The position numbers and the translations under genes were made by a program. From positions 1 through 63,805 of the forward strand of contig JAQBPN010000041.1 in NCBI GenBank assembly GCA_028287505.1: a stretch of 63,805 bases of DNA. Direction: 5' to 3'. Origin of the DNA: Fibrobacterota bacterium. GTDB taxonomy: Bacteria > Fibrobacterota > Fibrobacteria > UBA11236. Below the pieces are notes generated by a model, which worked only from the letters and a program-made list of their open reading frames with translations, had not been told where the DNA came from and searched no databases. Each line of letters begins with the position of its first letter. Positions within the stretch are counted from its first letter, which is position 1. Below, one piece after another: positions 8,609-16,685 of this stretch.

Positions 8609-9946
8609 ATGAGAAAGAAATCTTTTCCGTTCCGGTTTTCGCCCCTGGTTCCGCTTCTGGCCTTGCCGTTCCTGGCCTTGCCATTCCTGGAAGGCTGCCT
8701 GATGTCCGGCCATGGCAATCCAACGTCCGTTCCCGGAGCGGGAGGCCTGGCCGGCGTCCGTCTGGTCTTGACGCCGGCGGCCCTGGTGCGCGCGGATGCC
8801 GCTTCGGCCCCGGTCCTGGATTCCGTGCATATCCGCATCACGGCGGAGGATATGGCCCCCATGGATTTCTCCTTTGGCGGGGACTCTCTGGCCTTGGCCC
8901 TGAACCTGGAAGGCCTGCCGGCCGGTACCGATCGGCTGATCGACGCCTACCTGTTCCGATCGGGCAAGCTGCTTTATTCGGGGCGGGGAACCTTCGCCTT
9001 CCGCCGGGAGGCCAGAACGGATGCGGCGTTGCGCTGCGATCCCCAATTCTCGCGGGTTACGGCCCGCTTCCACCTGCCCGCGGGCATGCCGGTTCCGGTT
9101 TCCGCGGGGCTGCTCAAGCTGTCCGGGGCTCCCGGGCAATTCTCGGCGCAATTGCGGATCCGGGACGAGTTCGGATCGTTCCAGGTGGACGAGCTTCCCG
9201 GCGACGTCCGCTATGATGTGACCATGGCGCTTTCGGACAGTCTTGGAAAGGTCCGCTATCAGGCCGACAGGGCCAGCGTGTTCCTGCCTTTGGGCGAAGA
9301 GGCCAAGTGGGACATGGCGCTGTTGCCCAGCGAGGCCGCCGCAGGGGTTTCCCTGAGCCTGGGAGCCCCCAAGGAGGCCACCCTGGAAGCTGGCTTCCCT
9401 TCCCGGAAGCGCAAGCCGGCCGGACCGGGGGAGGCCATCATCAGCGAGTTTTTCGCGGCCCCGGGGGAAAAGGATTCCTCGTCCCAGGGGGAATGGTTCG
9501 AAGTCTTCAACCGCAGCGCGGATACCCTGTCCCTGGGCGGCTGCCGGCTGTCCCGCGACCGTAGCGGCGGGGTTACCCGATCCTTTTCCTTCGACTCGGC
9601 CCAGACCCTGCTTCCGGGAAAAGCCCTCGTCTTCGGCCGATCGGCCGCCCATGCGGACGTGCATTACGCGGATTTCTCCCTGGTGAATACGGCTTCATCC
9701 CTGCTTCTGCTTTGCGCGGGAGACTCCCTGCTGGTGGATTCCCTGCGCTATTCCTCCCTGGCCGCGGATTCCTCGTCCCTGGCCATCCGGGACGGGCTGG
9801 TCACCAGTCTGGATGCGGCGGCAATGAGCCGCCGAGGCCTTACGGGCAGCTGGTGCCTGACCAGACCGGGAGATGCGAAGGCGGGGGAGGCGATAACCGG
9901 GTTCGCTTCCCCCGGGCGGGTGGAAGCGTGCAAGGAGGGCGGCTGA
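8609..9946 (+). CDS. Secreted lipoprotein with lamin-tail (LTD) domain
   Basis: A 445-residue protein starting at ATG 8609 behind an excellent AAGGAGG site. The signal sequence has a repeated L-A-L-P-F-L motif and ends in the lipobox L-E-G-C near residue 30. Residues 50-250 are beta-rich, without a family I recognise. Residues about 270-390 form a lamin-tail domain (EAIISEFFAAPGEKD, then G-E-W-F-E-V-F-N-R-S, then L-S-L-G-G-C-R-L-S), an Ig-like module found on exported bacterial proteins, often with surface or nucleic-acid-related functions. It is divergent from the PhnP-like gene and ends 6 bases from pssA, which is convergent. Confidence 0.82.
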   Translation: MRKKSFPFRFSPLVPLLALPFLALPFLEGCLMSGHGNPTSVPGAGGLAGVRLVLTPAALVRADAASAPVLDSVHIRITAEDMAPMDFSFGGDSLALALNLEGLPAGTDRLIDAYLFRSGKLLYSGRGTFAFRREARTDAALRCDPQFSRVTARFHLPAGMPVPVSAGLLKLSGAPGQFSAQLRIRDEFGSFQVDELPGDVRYDVTMALSDSLGKVRYQADRASVFLPLGEEAKWDMALLPSEAAAGVSLSLGAPKEATLEAGFPSRKRKPAGPGEAIISEFFAAPGEKDSSSQGEWFEVFNRSADTLSLGGCRLSRDRSGGVTRSFSFDSAQTLLPGKALVFGRSAAHADVHYADFSLVNTASSLLLLCAGDSLLVDSLRYSSLAADSSSLAIRDGLVTSLDAAAMSRRGLTGSWCLTRPGDAKAGEAITGFASPGRVEACKEGG

Positions 9947-9952
9947 GGGTTT

Positions 9953-10756
9953 TCAGTCGCTGTTGGGCGAAGAGCTCGCTCCCTGGATCATCCCCTTCTT
10001 GAGGAATCCGAAGCCGAACCCGAAGATGCCGTAAAGGAGCAGCATCACATACAGGTATTCCGGGAAGATCATGCCGAAGCCGCAGATGTAGCCGATGATG
10101 ATATTGAAGATCTGGGCCAGGTTGAAAAACTTGTTCTGGCGGCTGACCAGCTTGGGCAGATACAGGGGGCTGACCATGAGGATGCCTGTAAAGATGAGGA
10201 GCAGGGGAAGGACGAGCAGGCTTCCCTGGAAGCGCCAGGCCACTTCGTATTTGGAATACAGGATTGTGCTCATGGCGATGAATCCGCCGGCGAAAGTGGA
10301 GGGCAGGCCGTGGAAATAGTTGACCAGTTCTTCCGAATCGATGGCGTTGTAGCGGGCCAGGCGCATGGAAGCGCACAGCATGTACACGGATACGGAGATG
10401 ATCATCAAAGGGCGATGGGCCGAGAACCACGCATAGTCCAGGGTTTGCAGGTAGAAGTAGACGAGGAAACCGGGGGCGATGCCGAAAGCGGCCATATCGG
10501 CCAGGCTATCGAACTGGGCGCCGAAGTCCGAGGAGGCTTTGAGGATGCGGGCGGCGAAGCCGTCCAGCTTGTCGAAAAGCACGCACCAGATGATCATCCA
10601 GGAGGCCAGGATCATGGGCGCCTTGGTGAACCCGAGGATGGGTTGTCCGGGATTGGGACTGGTGAAGGTTTCATGCATGACGAAGATCGAGTAGATCCCC
10701 AGCAGGAAATTCAGGCCCGTGAAGAGGTTGGGCACCAGGAATCTCGATTTCACCAT
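9953..10756 (-). CDS. pssA: CDP-diacylglycerol-serine O-phosphatidyltransferase
   Basis: A 267-residue integral membrane enzyme of the CDP-alcohol phosphatidyltransferase family. The signature D-G-x2-A-R-x8-G-x3-D-x3-D is complete at residues 65-87 (DGFAAR, then G79, D83, D87), and six or more hydrophobic segments follow. The long form with many C-terminal membrane segments and the start K-S-R-F-L-V-P-N-L-F-T fit type II phosphatidylserine synthase, the first step to phosphatidylethanolamine. The partner decarboxylase (psd) is not in the window. It lies 87 bases downstream of the propeller gene on the same strand, with an AT-rich gap (10757-10843) that may hold its own promoter. Confidence 0.88.
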   Translation of the reverse strand: MVKSRFLVPNLFTGLNFLLGIYSIFVMHETFTSPNPGQPILGFTKAPMILASWMIIWCVLFDKLDGFAARILKASSDFGAQFDSLADMAAFGIAPGFLVYFYLQTLDYAWFSAHRPLMIISVSVYMLCASMRLARYNAIDSEELVNYFHGLPSTFAGGFIAMSTILYSKYEVAWRFQGSLLVLPLLLIFTGILMVSPLYLPKLVSRQNKFFNLAQIFNIIIGYICGFGMIFPEYLYVMLLLYGIFGFGFGFLKKGMIQGASSSPNSD

Positions 10757-10843
10757 GTTTGCTTCATCCCGTTGGGTTGGTTTCGTACTAATAATTAAAA
10801 ATTTACGGGGAGCATGTAACGGGAAATCGCCCGCGGAGATGCC

Positions 10844-13483
10844 TCAGGACGGAAAGCTGAGGATGAAGTTGTCCAGGGTCCCGATGAAAATCGAGTTCCC
10901 GAAGAGGATGGGGCTGCCGGGGAGATCCGGGAGCTTGTATTTCAGGATCAATTCATGGTTGAAATTCCGCTTTTCCAGGGCCGGTTCGGTGGTCCCCAAC
11001 CAATAACCATGGTCGATGACCGTGGGGCGGTTGAACAGATAGGATTGGATGCGCACCTGGGACATGATGGCGCCCGTGGCCGCCTGCACGCAGACGAGTT
11101 TCTTGGAGGCCGTGGTCAGGACCAGGGTATTGTCCCGGTTTCCGGACAGGCTGAATATCTGCTCGCCGAAATCCACGCTCCAGGCGATGGCCTGGCGGGC
11201 CCGATCGATGGCGACCAGGGTCCCCTGGCTGTAACCCGCATAGATGAAGTCCTTGTTGGAAAAGGTTTCCGTGATGGTGCCGGGCGGCAGCTTGAGATTC
11301 CAGAGAACCTTGCCAGAGGCGGGTTGCACGGCGAAATAGGTCCCCTCCAGGTCCACCACGTCCAGATAGTCCACGGTCTTGGCCTTGCCCAGGTAGAGGC
11401 CGCTCTGTCCCAGTTGGCGTTCCCACCGCAAGGTGCGGTCCGGCAGGCCTATCATGTTGAGGCCTCCGTACCAATCGCTGTAGATCAGCCCTCCGTTCAC
11501 CGCCTGCGCCTGGCATACGGGGTTCTTCAAGGGGAACTGGCCCAGTCCGCCCGCGTTCAGGGCGGGGGAAAGCAGATACAGGCGCGATGGGCTGCTCACG
11601 CAGATGGTGTCGTTCTTCCACAGGGCGACCTTCATGTCCAACTCCTCCGAGAACCGGAAGGAGTTGACCAGATCCCCGGTCTCGTGGTTGAGCAGCACCA
11701 GGGTCTGGTTGTCGTTCTCCAGATAGAAGGAAAGATCCTTGTGGGGGATGAGGTTCGGATAGAACTTGGGCCCATACTGACGCTTCCAGACCCAATTGGC
11801 CCCCAGGCCCGCGGCCAGGCCGCGCAGCACGGGTCCGTTGCCCCAGTTGGGCGTGTCCTGGGAGCGTGAGGCTTCCACCAGGGCCTGCACCTGGTCCGGC
11901 TTGGCGGCTCCGGTGTTGCGCAAGGCCGCCGCGCGGAATTTCCAAGCTTCTCCGTTGCCGGGTTCCAGGCTCAGGACCTTTCCCAGGGAGGCCAGCGCAC
12001 CCTTCCAATCCTTTTCCGCTTCCCGGCCCCGGTATTCCAGGAACTTGAAGCCGTCCGAGTTTCCCGTCACGCGGAGCAATTCCCGGTTCAGCTTGATGCG
12101 CTTGCCGTCGCCGTAATGCAACACCACCCATTCTTCGTTCGGCAGCAGGGCCGGTTCCCGGTCCCATCCGTATTCGTATGTCCAGACGGGCTTGCCGCGG
12201 ATGTCCAGGCAGACCACGGTCTGGGCGAAGGTGGTGGCGAACAGGACGTTGTCGAAAGCGGCGACCTGGCTGGCGAGCATGTCCCGCTGCCATTCCAGCT
12301 GGCCGGATTCCAGCATGATGGACTTTATCAATCCCTTGGTCGTGACCAGATAGACGCGTCCATTGCCGAGGATGAGTTTTTCCTGGAGCATGCTGGGCAG
12401 TCCCCATTTCACGATTTCGAATGCCCCGCCCTTGCGGATTTCGAACCGATCGATATAGCGCACCGCCAGGTAGTCCCCTTCCCAGGAGACCTGCAGGGCT
12501 TTGTCCGTGATGCCTGTGACGGCTTTTAGGATCTTCTTGCGCGCATCCACCAGGAAGACCTGGTTGTCCGCGCATTGCAATATGCCTTGTTGGGACCGGT
12601 CCGGCGGGGTGCTCCAGGCGCAACCCTCCTGCTCCAAGGGCGTTTCCCAGGCCAGCTTTCCGTTCTTGAATGCCCGCAAGGTTCCCGCGCCCACCAGCAG
12701 GAAAGAGCCGGGCTCGCCGGCCAGGATGCTTCCCACCTCCACCCGTGCGCCCGCCGGCGCTTGAATCCCTTTGCCGCCCTTCAAGGGCATCAAGGTCACC
12801 TTGCGGGTTTCCTGCCCCAACACCAGGCATTGCTCCGCGTCCGCGTCCAGCACCTCTTCCCGGCCCGTGAGGTGGATGTCCAAGGGATGGTATTCGCCGT
12901 TCTCATCCTGGATCCCCAGTTCCTTGGGGCGCTCCCATTGGCCGTCCGGAGGACCGCGGAATTCCAGCGTGTACACCGTGCGGTTGCCGTTCTTGCCCGG
13001 GAATATGCGCGCGGGTCCGGACTTGGCGCTGATATCCGCGACCAGGGGCTGGATCGACGAGGGGCTCAGGTCCAGGAGACGTTTGTAGAGCCAGAGTTTC
13101 TCCGGAAGTTGCAGGCCTTTGCCGGCCAGCGCCTGGCGGTACGCGACGAGGGCGGAATCCCGCTGCCCCGATTGTTCCAGGATCCTTCCCAGCAGGTAGC
13201 GCGACTGGGTGAGCACCTCTTCATTGCGGGACTCCTCCAGGAGGGAGTTGAGGCGGATGCGGGCCGCCGCGGCGTCGCCTTCCACGCGGTAAAGATGGCG
13301 GGCGGCCTCGACGGTCTGCTGCTCTTCGTTGTAGTTGAGATCGCGATCTTGCGCGGCCAAGGGGGAGGAGATCAAAGAGATTGAAAATTGCAATATGCAA
13401 ATTGAAAATTGAAAATTGAAAAGCCGAAGAAACCGCCGGTCTGGCGGGGCCGCGGATATCGGCTTTTCGGGGCGGGTTCTCAT
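10844..13483 (-). CDS. Secreted TPR and PQQ-type beta-propeller protein, coupled to a two-component system
   Basis: An 879-residue protein starting at ATG 13483, which overlaps the stop codon of the response regulator (ATGA) and so predicts translational coupling. A signal peptide (residues about 20-44, ending P-L-A-A-Q) is followed by a short TPR-like helical region (to 130) and then by PQQ/YncE-like beta-propeller repeats with recurring hydrophobic-T-T-aromatic and W-x-x-D motifs to the C-terminus, with a second TPR-like pair near residue 480. The hydrophobic core of the signal peptide is encoded by an A/T-rich tandem repeat (13376-13422) unlike the surrounding DNA. The protein is probably periplasmic or outer-membrane associated. 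Its operon position suggests it serves, or is sensed by, the histidine kinase, which is inference. Confidence 0.8.
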   Translation of the reverse strand: MRTRPEKPISAAPPDRRFLRLFNFQFSICILQFSISLISSPLAAQDRDLNYNEEQQTVEAARHLYRVEGDAAAARIRLNSLLEESRNEEVLTQSRYLLGRILEQSGQRDSALVAYRQALAGKGLQLPEKLWLYKRLLDLSPSSIQPLVADISAKSGPARIFPGKNGNRTVYTLEFRGPPDGQWERPKELGIQDENGEYHPLDIHLTGREEVLDADAEQCLVLGQETRKVTLMPLKGGKGIQAPAGARVEVGSILAGEPGSFLLVGAGTLRAFKNGKLAWETPLEQEGCAWSTPPDRSQQGILQCADNQVFLVDARKKILKAVTGITDKALQVSWEGDYLAVRYIDRFEIRKGGAFEIVKWGLPSMLQEKLILGNGRVYLVTTKGLIKSIMLESGQLEWQRDMLASQVAAFDNVLFATTFAQTVVCLDIRGKPVWTYEYGWDREPALLPNEEWVVLHYGDGKRIKLNRELLRVTGNSDGFKFLEYRGREAEKDWKGALASLGKVLSLEPGNGEAWKFRAAALRNTGAAKPDQVQALVEASRSQDTPNWGNGPVLRGLAAGLGANWVWKRQYGPKFYPNLIPHKDLSFYLENDNQTLVLLNHETGDLVNSFRFSEELDMKVALWKNDTICVSSPSRLYLLSPALNAGGLGQFPLKNPVCQAQAVNGGLIYSDWYGGLNMIGLPDRTLRWERQLGQSGLYLGKAKTVDYLDVVDLEGTYFAVQPASGKVLWNLKLPPGTITETFSNKDFIYAGYSQGTLVAIDRARQAIAWSVDFGEQIFSLSGNRDNTLVLTTASKKLVCVQAATGAIMSQVRIQSYLFNRPTVIDHGYWLGTTEPALEKRNFNHELILKYKLPDLPGSPILFGNSIFIGTLDNFILSFPS
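13376..13422. repeat. A/T-rich tandem repeat inside a signal-peptide coding region
   Basis: Near-tandem copies of ATTGAAAATTG, with a central GCAATATGCAA, stand out sharply from the GC-rich surroundings. Similar AAATTG-type short repeats are scattered through many bacterial genomes. Here they lie in frame within the signal peptide of the propeller protein and encode its Phe/Ile/Gln/Ser-rich core. Confidence 0.75.
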
Positions 13484-14193
13484 CGCCTCGCCTCCGGAGG
13501 ATCGAATTTGTATCCCACGCCCCGCACGCTCTTGATGACCAGGGGATTCTCCGTATCCGCTTCTATCTTCTGCCGAAGCTTCACGATCTGGTTGTCCACC
13601 GTCCGCGTGGTGGGCATGTTCTCTATGGAATAGCCCCAGATGGCCTGCAGCAGGTCCTCGCGGGTGACCACCTCGCCGCGGCGGGTGGAAAGGTATTTCA
13701 GGATCTGGAATTCCTTGGCGGAGAGCTCGATGGGGTGGCCGGCCTTGGAAGCCTCGTACTTCTTGAAATCGACGCGCACATCGTCGAACTCCAGGATATC
13801 CGCTCCGGCCGGGGCGGCGGGGACGTCCTGGGAAACGCGGCGGAGCATGCTTTTGATGCGGGCCATCAGTTCGAATACGCTGAAGGGCTTGGTCACGTAA
13901 TCGTCCGCGCCGATCTCCAGTCCCTGGATCTTGTTGATCTCCTCGTTCTTGGCGGTAAGCATCATGATGAAGGTGTGCGGGAAGGATTTGCGGATGAACC
14001 GGCATACGTCATACCCGCTGACCTTGGGCAGCATCAGGTCCAGGATCACCAGGTTGGGCAGGAACTGCTTCACCTTCTCCATGGCCTGCTCCCCGTCCAC
14101 GGCCACGTCAATCTCGTAGCCTTCGATTTCCAGGAGGTCCACCAGGCCCATGCGGATGGCGTCCTCGTCCTCCACGATCAGGATTTTATGCAT
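13480..14193 (-). CDS. OmpR-family response regulator
   Basis: A 237-residue two-domain regulator. The receiver domain (residues 1-120) has the acidic pocket E-D-E near residues 8-10, the phospho-acceptor Asp52 in V-I-L-D-L-M-L-P, the switch Thr80 and Lys102 in T-K-P-F. The C-terminal winged-helix DNA-binding domain (137-232) ends with VIKSVRGVGYKF, typical of the OmpR/PhoB class. It overlaps the histidine kinase upstream by 8 bases and the propeller gene downstream by 4 bases, so the three are surely co-expressed. Its target promoters are not evident. Confidence 0.96.
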   Translation of the reverse strand: MHKILIVEDEDAIRMGLVDLLEIEGYEIDVAVDGEQAMEKVKQFLPNLVILDLMLPKVSGYDVCRFIRKSFPHTFIMMLTAKNEEINKIQGLEIGADDYVTKPFSVFELMARIKSMLRRVSQDVPAAPAGADILEFDDVRVDFKKYEASKAGHPIELSAKEFQILKYLSTRRGEVVTREDLLQAIWGYSIENMPTTRTVDNQIVKLRQKIEADTENPLVIKSVRGVGYKFDPPEARR

Positions 14194-16240
14194 GCTTGCC
14201 CTTCGGGAAGGTGATGACCATCTCGGTGCCTTCGTTCAGCTTGCTGTTCACTTTGATCTGGGCGCGGTGGGTATCCAGGATCTGCTTGACGATGGCGAGT
14301 CCCAGTCCGCTGCCCTTGGTCTTGCGGGTCATCTCGTCCCCGGCCCGGTAGAATTTGTCGAAGATATGTTTCTGGTCCGCGCTTGAAATGCCGATGCCCT
14401 GGTCCTTGACGCGCAACACGGCTTTGTCCTGCGTGTTCTCGAGGGCCACCTGCACCGTGGTCCCGGCTTTGGAATATTTCAGCGCGTTTTCCAGCAGGTT
14501 CTGCACCACCGAGCGGAGGGAATCGTAGTCGCCGTTGATGACGCATTCCGCATCGAGCTGCAAGGCGAGTTTGATGCCGGCCTTGTCGAAGGCCCCGGCC
14601 ATCAGGCCCGTCACCTCCTGGACCGCCTGGGTGAGGTTGAGGCTGGAGAAGTTCAGTTTCGCGCGCTTCTCTTCCAGCTTGGTGAAACTCAGGATGCCCT
14701 CGATCATCCCGTACAGGCGCATGGCCTCTTCGCCGATCAGGGTCGCGTATTTCTTGCGCTTGTCCTCCTGGGTTTGCCGGCCGCTCTCCAGGATTTCCGC
14801 GAACATGCGGATGGCGGTGAGCGGGGTTTTCAGCTCATGGGACACCGCGGACAGGAAGTTGGATTTCATGCGCACCATTTTCCGCTCGTTCTTGAGGCCC
14901 TGGAGAGCCGCGTAGGAGCCTATCAGCAGCGCGGCGAGGGAGAAGGCCAGCAGGGTATACAGCAGGGTAAGCTTGCGGCGCCCCAGGGCGATGACCTCGC
15001 TGTCCTTCATCTTGAAGATAACCAGTTTCCACGCCGGAAAATCGCCCGGAAGGTTCTTTTCCATGGCCACCTTCCGGTCCGCCAGGGAATCCGTGGTCAT
15101 CACCACTTGATCCTTCTGGCTCAGGATGGCGAAGTCCATGGACTTCCACGCGCTTTTTTTCGATTGCAGGATTTCGCTTTCGATGGCCTCGTTGAAAACG
15201 GATTCATTGAGCCGGGCGATGATGCGGGTTTCCTTATCCAGCCAGGGATAGCCGATGATAAGGTAGGGGATTCCATCCAGGTAATTGATCTGGATGGGAT
15301 TCTGGAAATCCAGGGCCTGGGACCGGATCAGGTACTCGGGACTCGCCTTCCATTCCTGGGAGACGAATTCCGCGTTCACCAGGAAGATCTCGGACCGCTG
15401 GTGGATGGACCAGAAATAGTCGCGGATCTCCCGGGGCAGGCTTTCCAGGGAGGTCAACAGGTTCACCGTTTCCGACAGATAGAATTTGACCTGATGGTAA
15501 TTGGAGAATCCGTTCCCGCGCAGCAGGGCCTGGATCAGTTCCCGTCCCCGTCCCACGGCTTCATCCGTAAGGTTCAGGGCTATCAGGCATTTTATTTCCA
15601 TCAGCCAGAGCCCATACCTGTAGAGGGAACCGGCCCGGGTGGAAAACAGGCTGTCCGAAGCGTGGCTGAAAGTCCGGATCATGCGCACGGTATGCAGGTA
15701 GCGGCCCAGGCGGTATTCCTGTTGGATGGCGGCGATGGCGTCCTGGGCGCGCGGCGGCAGATCCAGGGAATCGGTCCCGCCCGATTCGTCATCCTGGAGG
15801 GAACCGGCGGCGGACAGGCCCGTTGCCATCGAGCCCGGGGCCATGACCGGAGAGGACATGGCCATGGCGAAGGTGTCTCCGAAGGCGAGCCGGCGGGGGA
15901 ACACCATTTCCTCCCTGCGGAAGATGGCGAGCGATTGCACCAGGGAGTTCTCCAGCAGATCCGTGGCCAGGAACAGGTAGTTGTCGGGGGCGGAGGAGGA
16001 ACTGGATCGCTGCAACTGATCCTGCAACCTGGCCAACCGCTCCGCCTTGGTCTTTTCCAGCACGCCCTGCACCGCGTCCAGGAATTCCTCGTTGCGGTTT
16101 TCCAGGGACTTCTCGATGAGGATGCGCTCATCCTTGACCGTCCGGAAGCTGAGATAGGCCAGGATAAGTCCCGGCACCAGGATCATCAGGAGGAAGATCT
16201 GATACAGATGTTTGGAGAAGTTCACTCCAGGACCGACCAA
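14186..16240 (-). CDS. Membrane sensor histidine kinase
   Basis: A 684-residue kinase. A first membrane helix (residues 12-32) is followed by a large extracytoplasmic region of about 390 residues, and a second helix spans 424-448. The HisKA domain follows the second helix directly, with no HAMP domain between. The phospho-acceptor is His468 in AVSHELKTPL. The ATPase domain shows the N box (Asn585 in LLENALKYS), the G1 box D-Q-G-I-G-I-S (613-619), the F box and the G2 box G-S-G-L-G-L-A-I. The sensor region starts with a coiled, charged segment and contains a Ser/Pro-rich linker near 80-160. I do not recognise a known ligand-binding fold in it. It is cognate to the overlapping response regulator. 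Confidence 0.94.
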   Translation of the reverse strand: MVGPGVNFSKHLYQIFLLMILVPGLILAYLSFRTVKDERILIEKSLENRNEEFLDAVQGVLEKTKAERLARLQDQLQRSSSSSAPDNYLFLATDLLENSLVQSLAIFRREEMVFPRRLAFGDTFAMAMSSPVMAPGSMATGLSAAGSLQDDESGGTDSLDLPPRAQDAIAAIQQEYRLGRYLHTVRMIRTFSHASDSLFSTRAGSLYRYGLWLMEIKCLIALNLTDEAVGRGRELIQALLRGNGFSNYHQVKFYLSETVNLLTSLESLPREIRDYFWSIHQRSEIFLVNAEFVSQEWKASPEYLIRSQALDFQNPIQINYLDGIPYLIIGYPWLDKETRIIARLNESVFNEAIESEILQSKKSAWKSMDFAILSQKDQVVMTTDSLADRKVAMEKNLPGDFPAWKLVIFKMKDSEVIALGRRKLTLLYTLLAFSLAALLIGSYAALQGLKNERKMVRMKSNFLSAVSHELKTPLTAIRMFAEILESGRQTQEDKRKKYATLIGEEAMRLYGMIEGILSFTKLEEKRAKLNFSSLNLTQAVQEVTGLMAGAFDKAGIKLALQLDAECVINGDYDSLRSVVQNLLENALKYSKAGTTVQVALENTQDKAVLRVKDQGIGISSADQKHIFDKFYRAGDEMTRKTKGSGLGLAIVKQILDTHRAQIKVNSKLNEGTEMVITFPKGKHA

Positions 16241-16262
16241 TCCCGGTCCGCCGGCGCCGGCC

Positions 16263-16499
16263 TCAAAAGAGGATGGCTTCCAAGGCCAGCAGCACCGGCT
16301 CGCCCAATTGACGGTAGATGAGATTCCGCGCGAAGGGGAAATCGTAGACTTCCAGGCACAGGAGGACCATGGTGAATACGATGAAGGTCACGAAAAAGCC
16401 GATTACGTAATACAGCACGAAAAAGAGAACCCGGCGGGGTTCCTGGGTGTGCTTGTCGATGGCCACCTTGTAGAGAAAATTCAGCAGAAAGGTCGTCAT
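16263..16499 (-). CDS. Small two-helix membrane protein upstream of the histidine kinase
   Basis: A 78-residue protein, beginning MTTFLLNFLYKVAIDKHTQE, with a strong hydrophobic segment near residues 24-48 and a weaker one near the C-terminus (LGEPVLLALEAILF). It lies 22 bases before the kinase start on the same strand, so it is probably the first gene of the two-component operon. It could be an accessory or sensor partner of the kinase, but no family is recognised and function is not inferred further. Confidence 0.6.
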   Translation of the reverse strand: MTTFLLNFLYKVAIDKHTQEPRRVLFFVLYYVIGFFVTFIVFTMVLLCLEVYDFPFARNLIYRQLGEPVLLALEAILF

Positions 16500-16607
16500 A
16501 GGCGAGTGACCGATCCGGGCGCCGCATGGGCGCCGGGATTGGCGTTTCCCTAGGAAAACTATAAAATCCGGAGGATTCGGGGAAGCGGAAGGCCTCAGAA
16601 ATGGCTT

Positions 16608-16645
16608 ATCGCTTCTGAGTTTGCTTGCGCAAACTCAGAAGCGAT
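16608..16645. repeat. Perfect 17-bp hairpin between minus-strand genes
   Basis: Two 17-base arms (16608-16624 and 16629-16645, starting ATCGCTTCTGAG and ending CTCAGAAGCGAT) enclose a 4-base loop. The hairpin starts 41 bases past the stop codon of the LysM-like gene. It lacks a T tract on the minus strand, so it could be a weak terminator, an mRNA-stabilising hairpin, or a REP-like element. Confidence 0.6.
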
Positions 16646-16685
16646 GCGCTTTCATGAGGGAACGGGCGCCGGGTACTCGCCGCCG

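Noticed and set aside
10953-12830. 625-codon minus-strand frame overlapping the propeller gene in another frame
   Set aside because: Its composition (Gly/Pro/Arg-rich) is typical of a shifted frame in GC-rich DNA. The propeller frame has a signal peptide and repeats.
13484-14005. N-terminal extension of the propeller frame through the response-regulator gene
   Set aside because: This stretch is the shifted frame of the response regulator. The ATGA overlap at 13480-13483 and the signal peptide define the real start.
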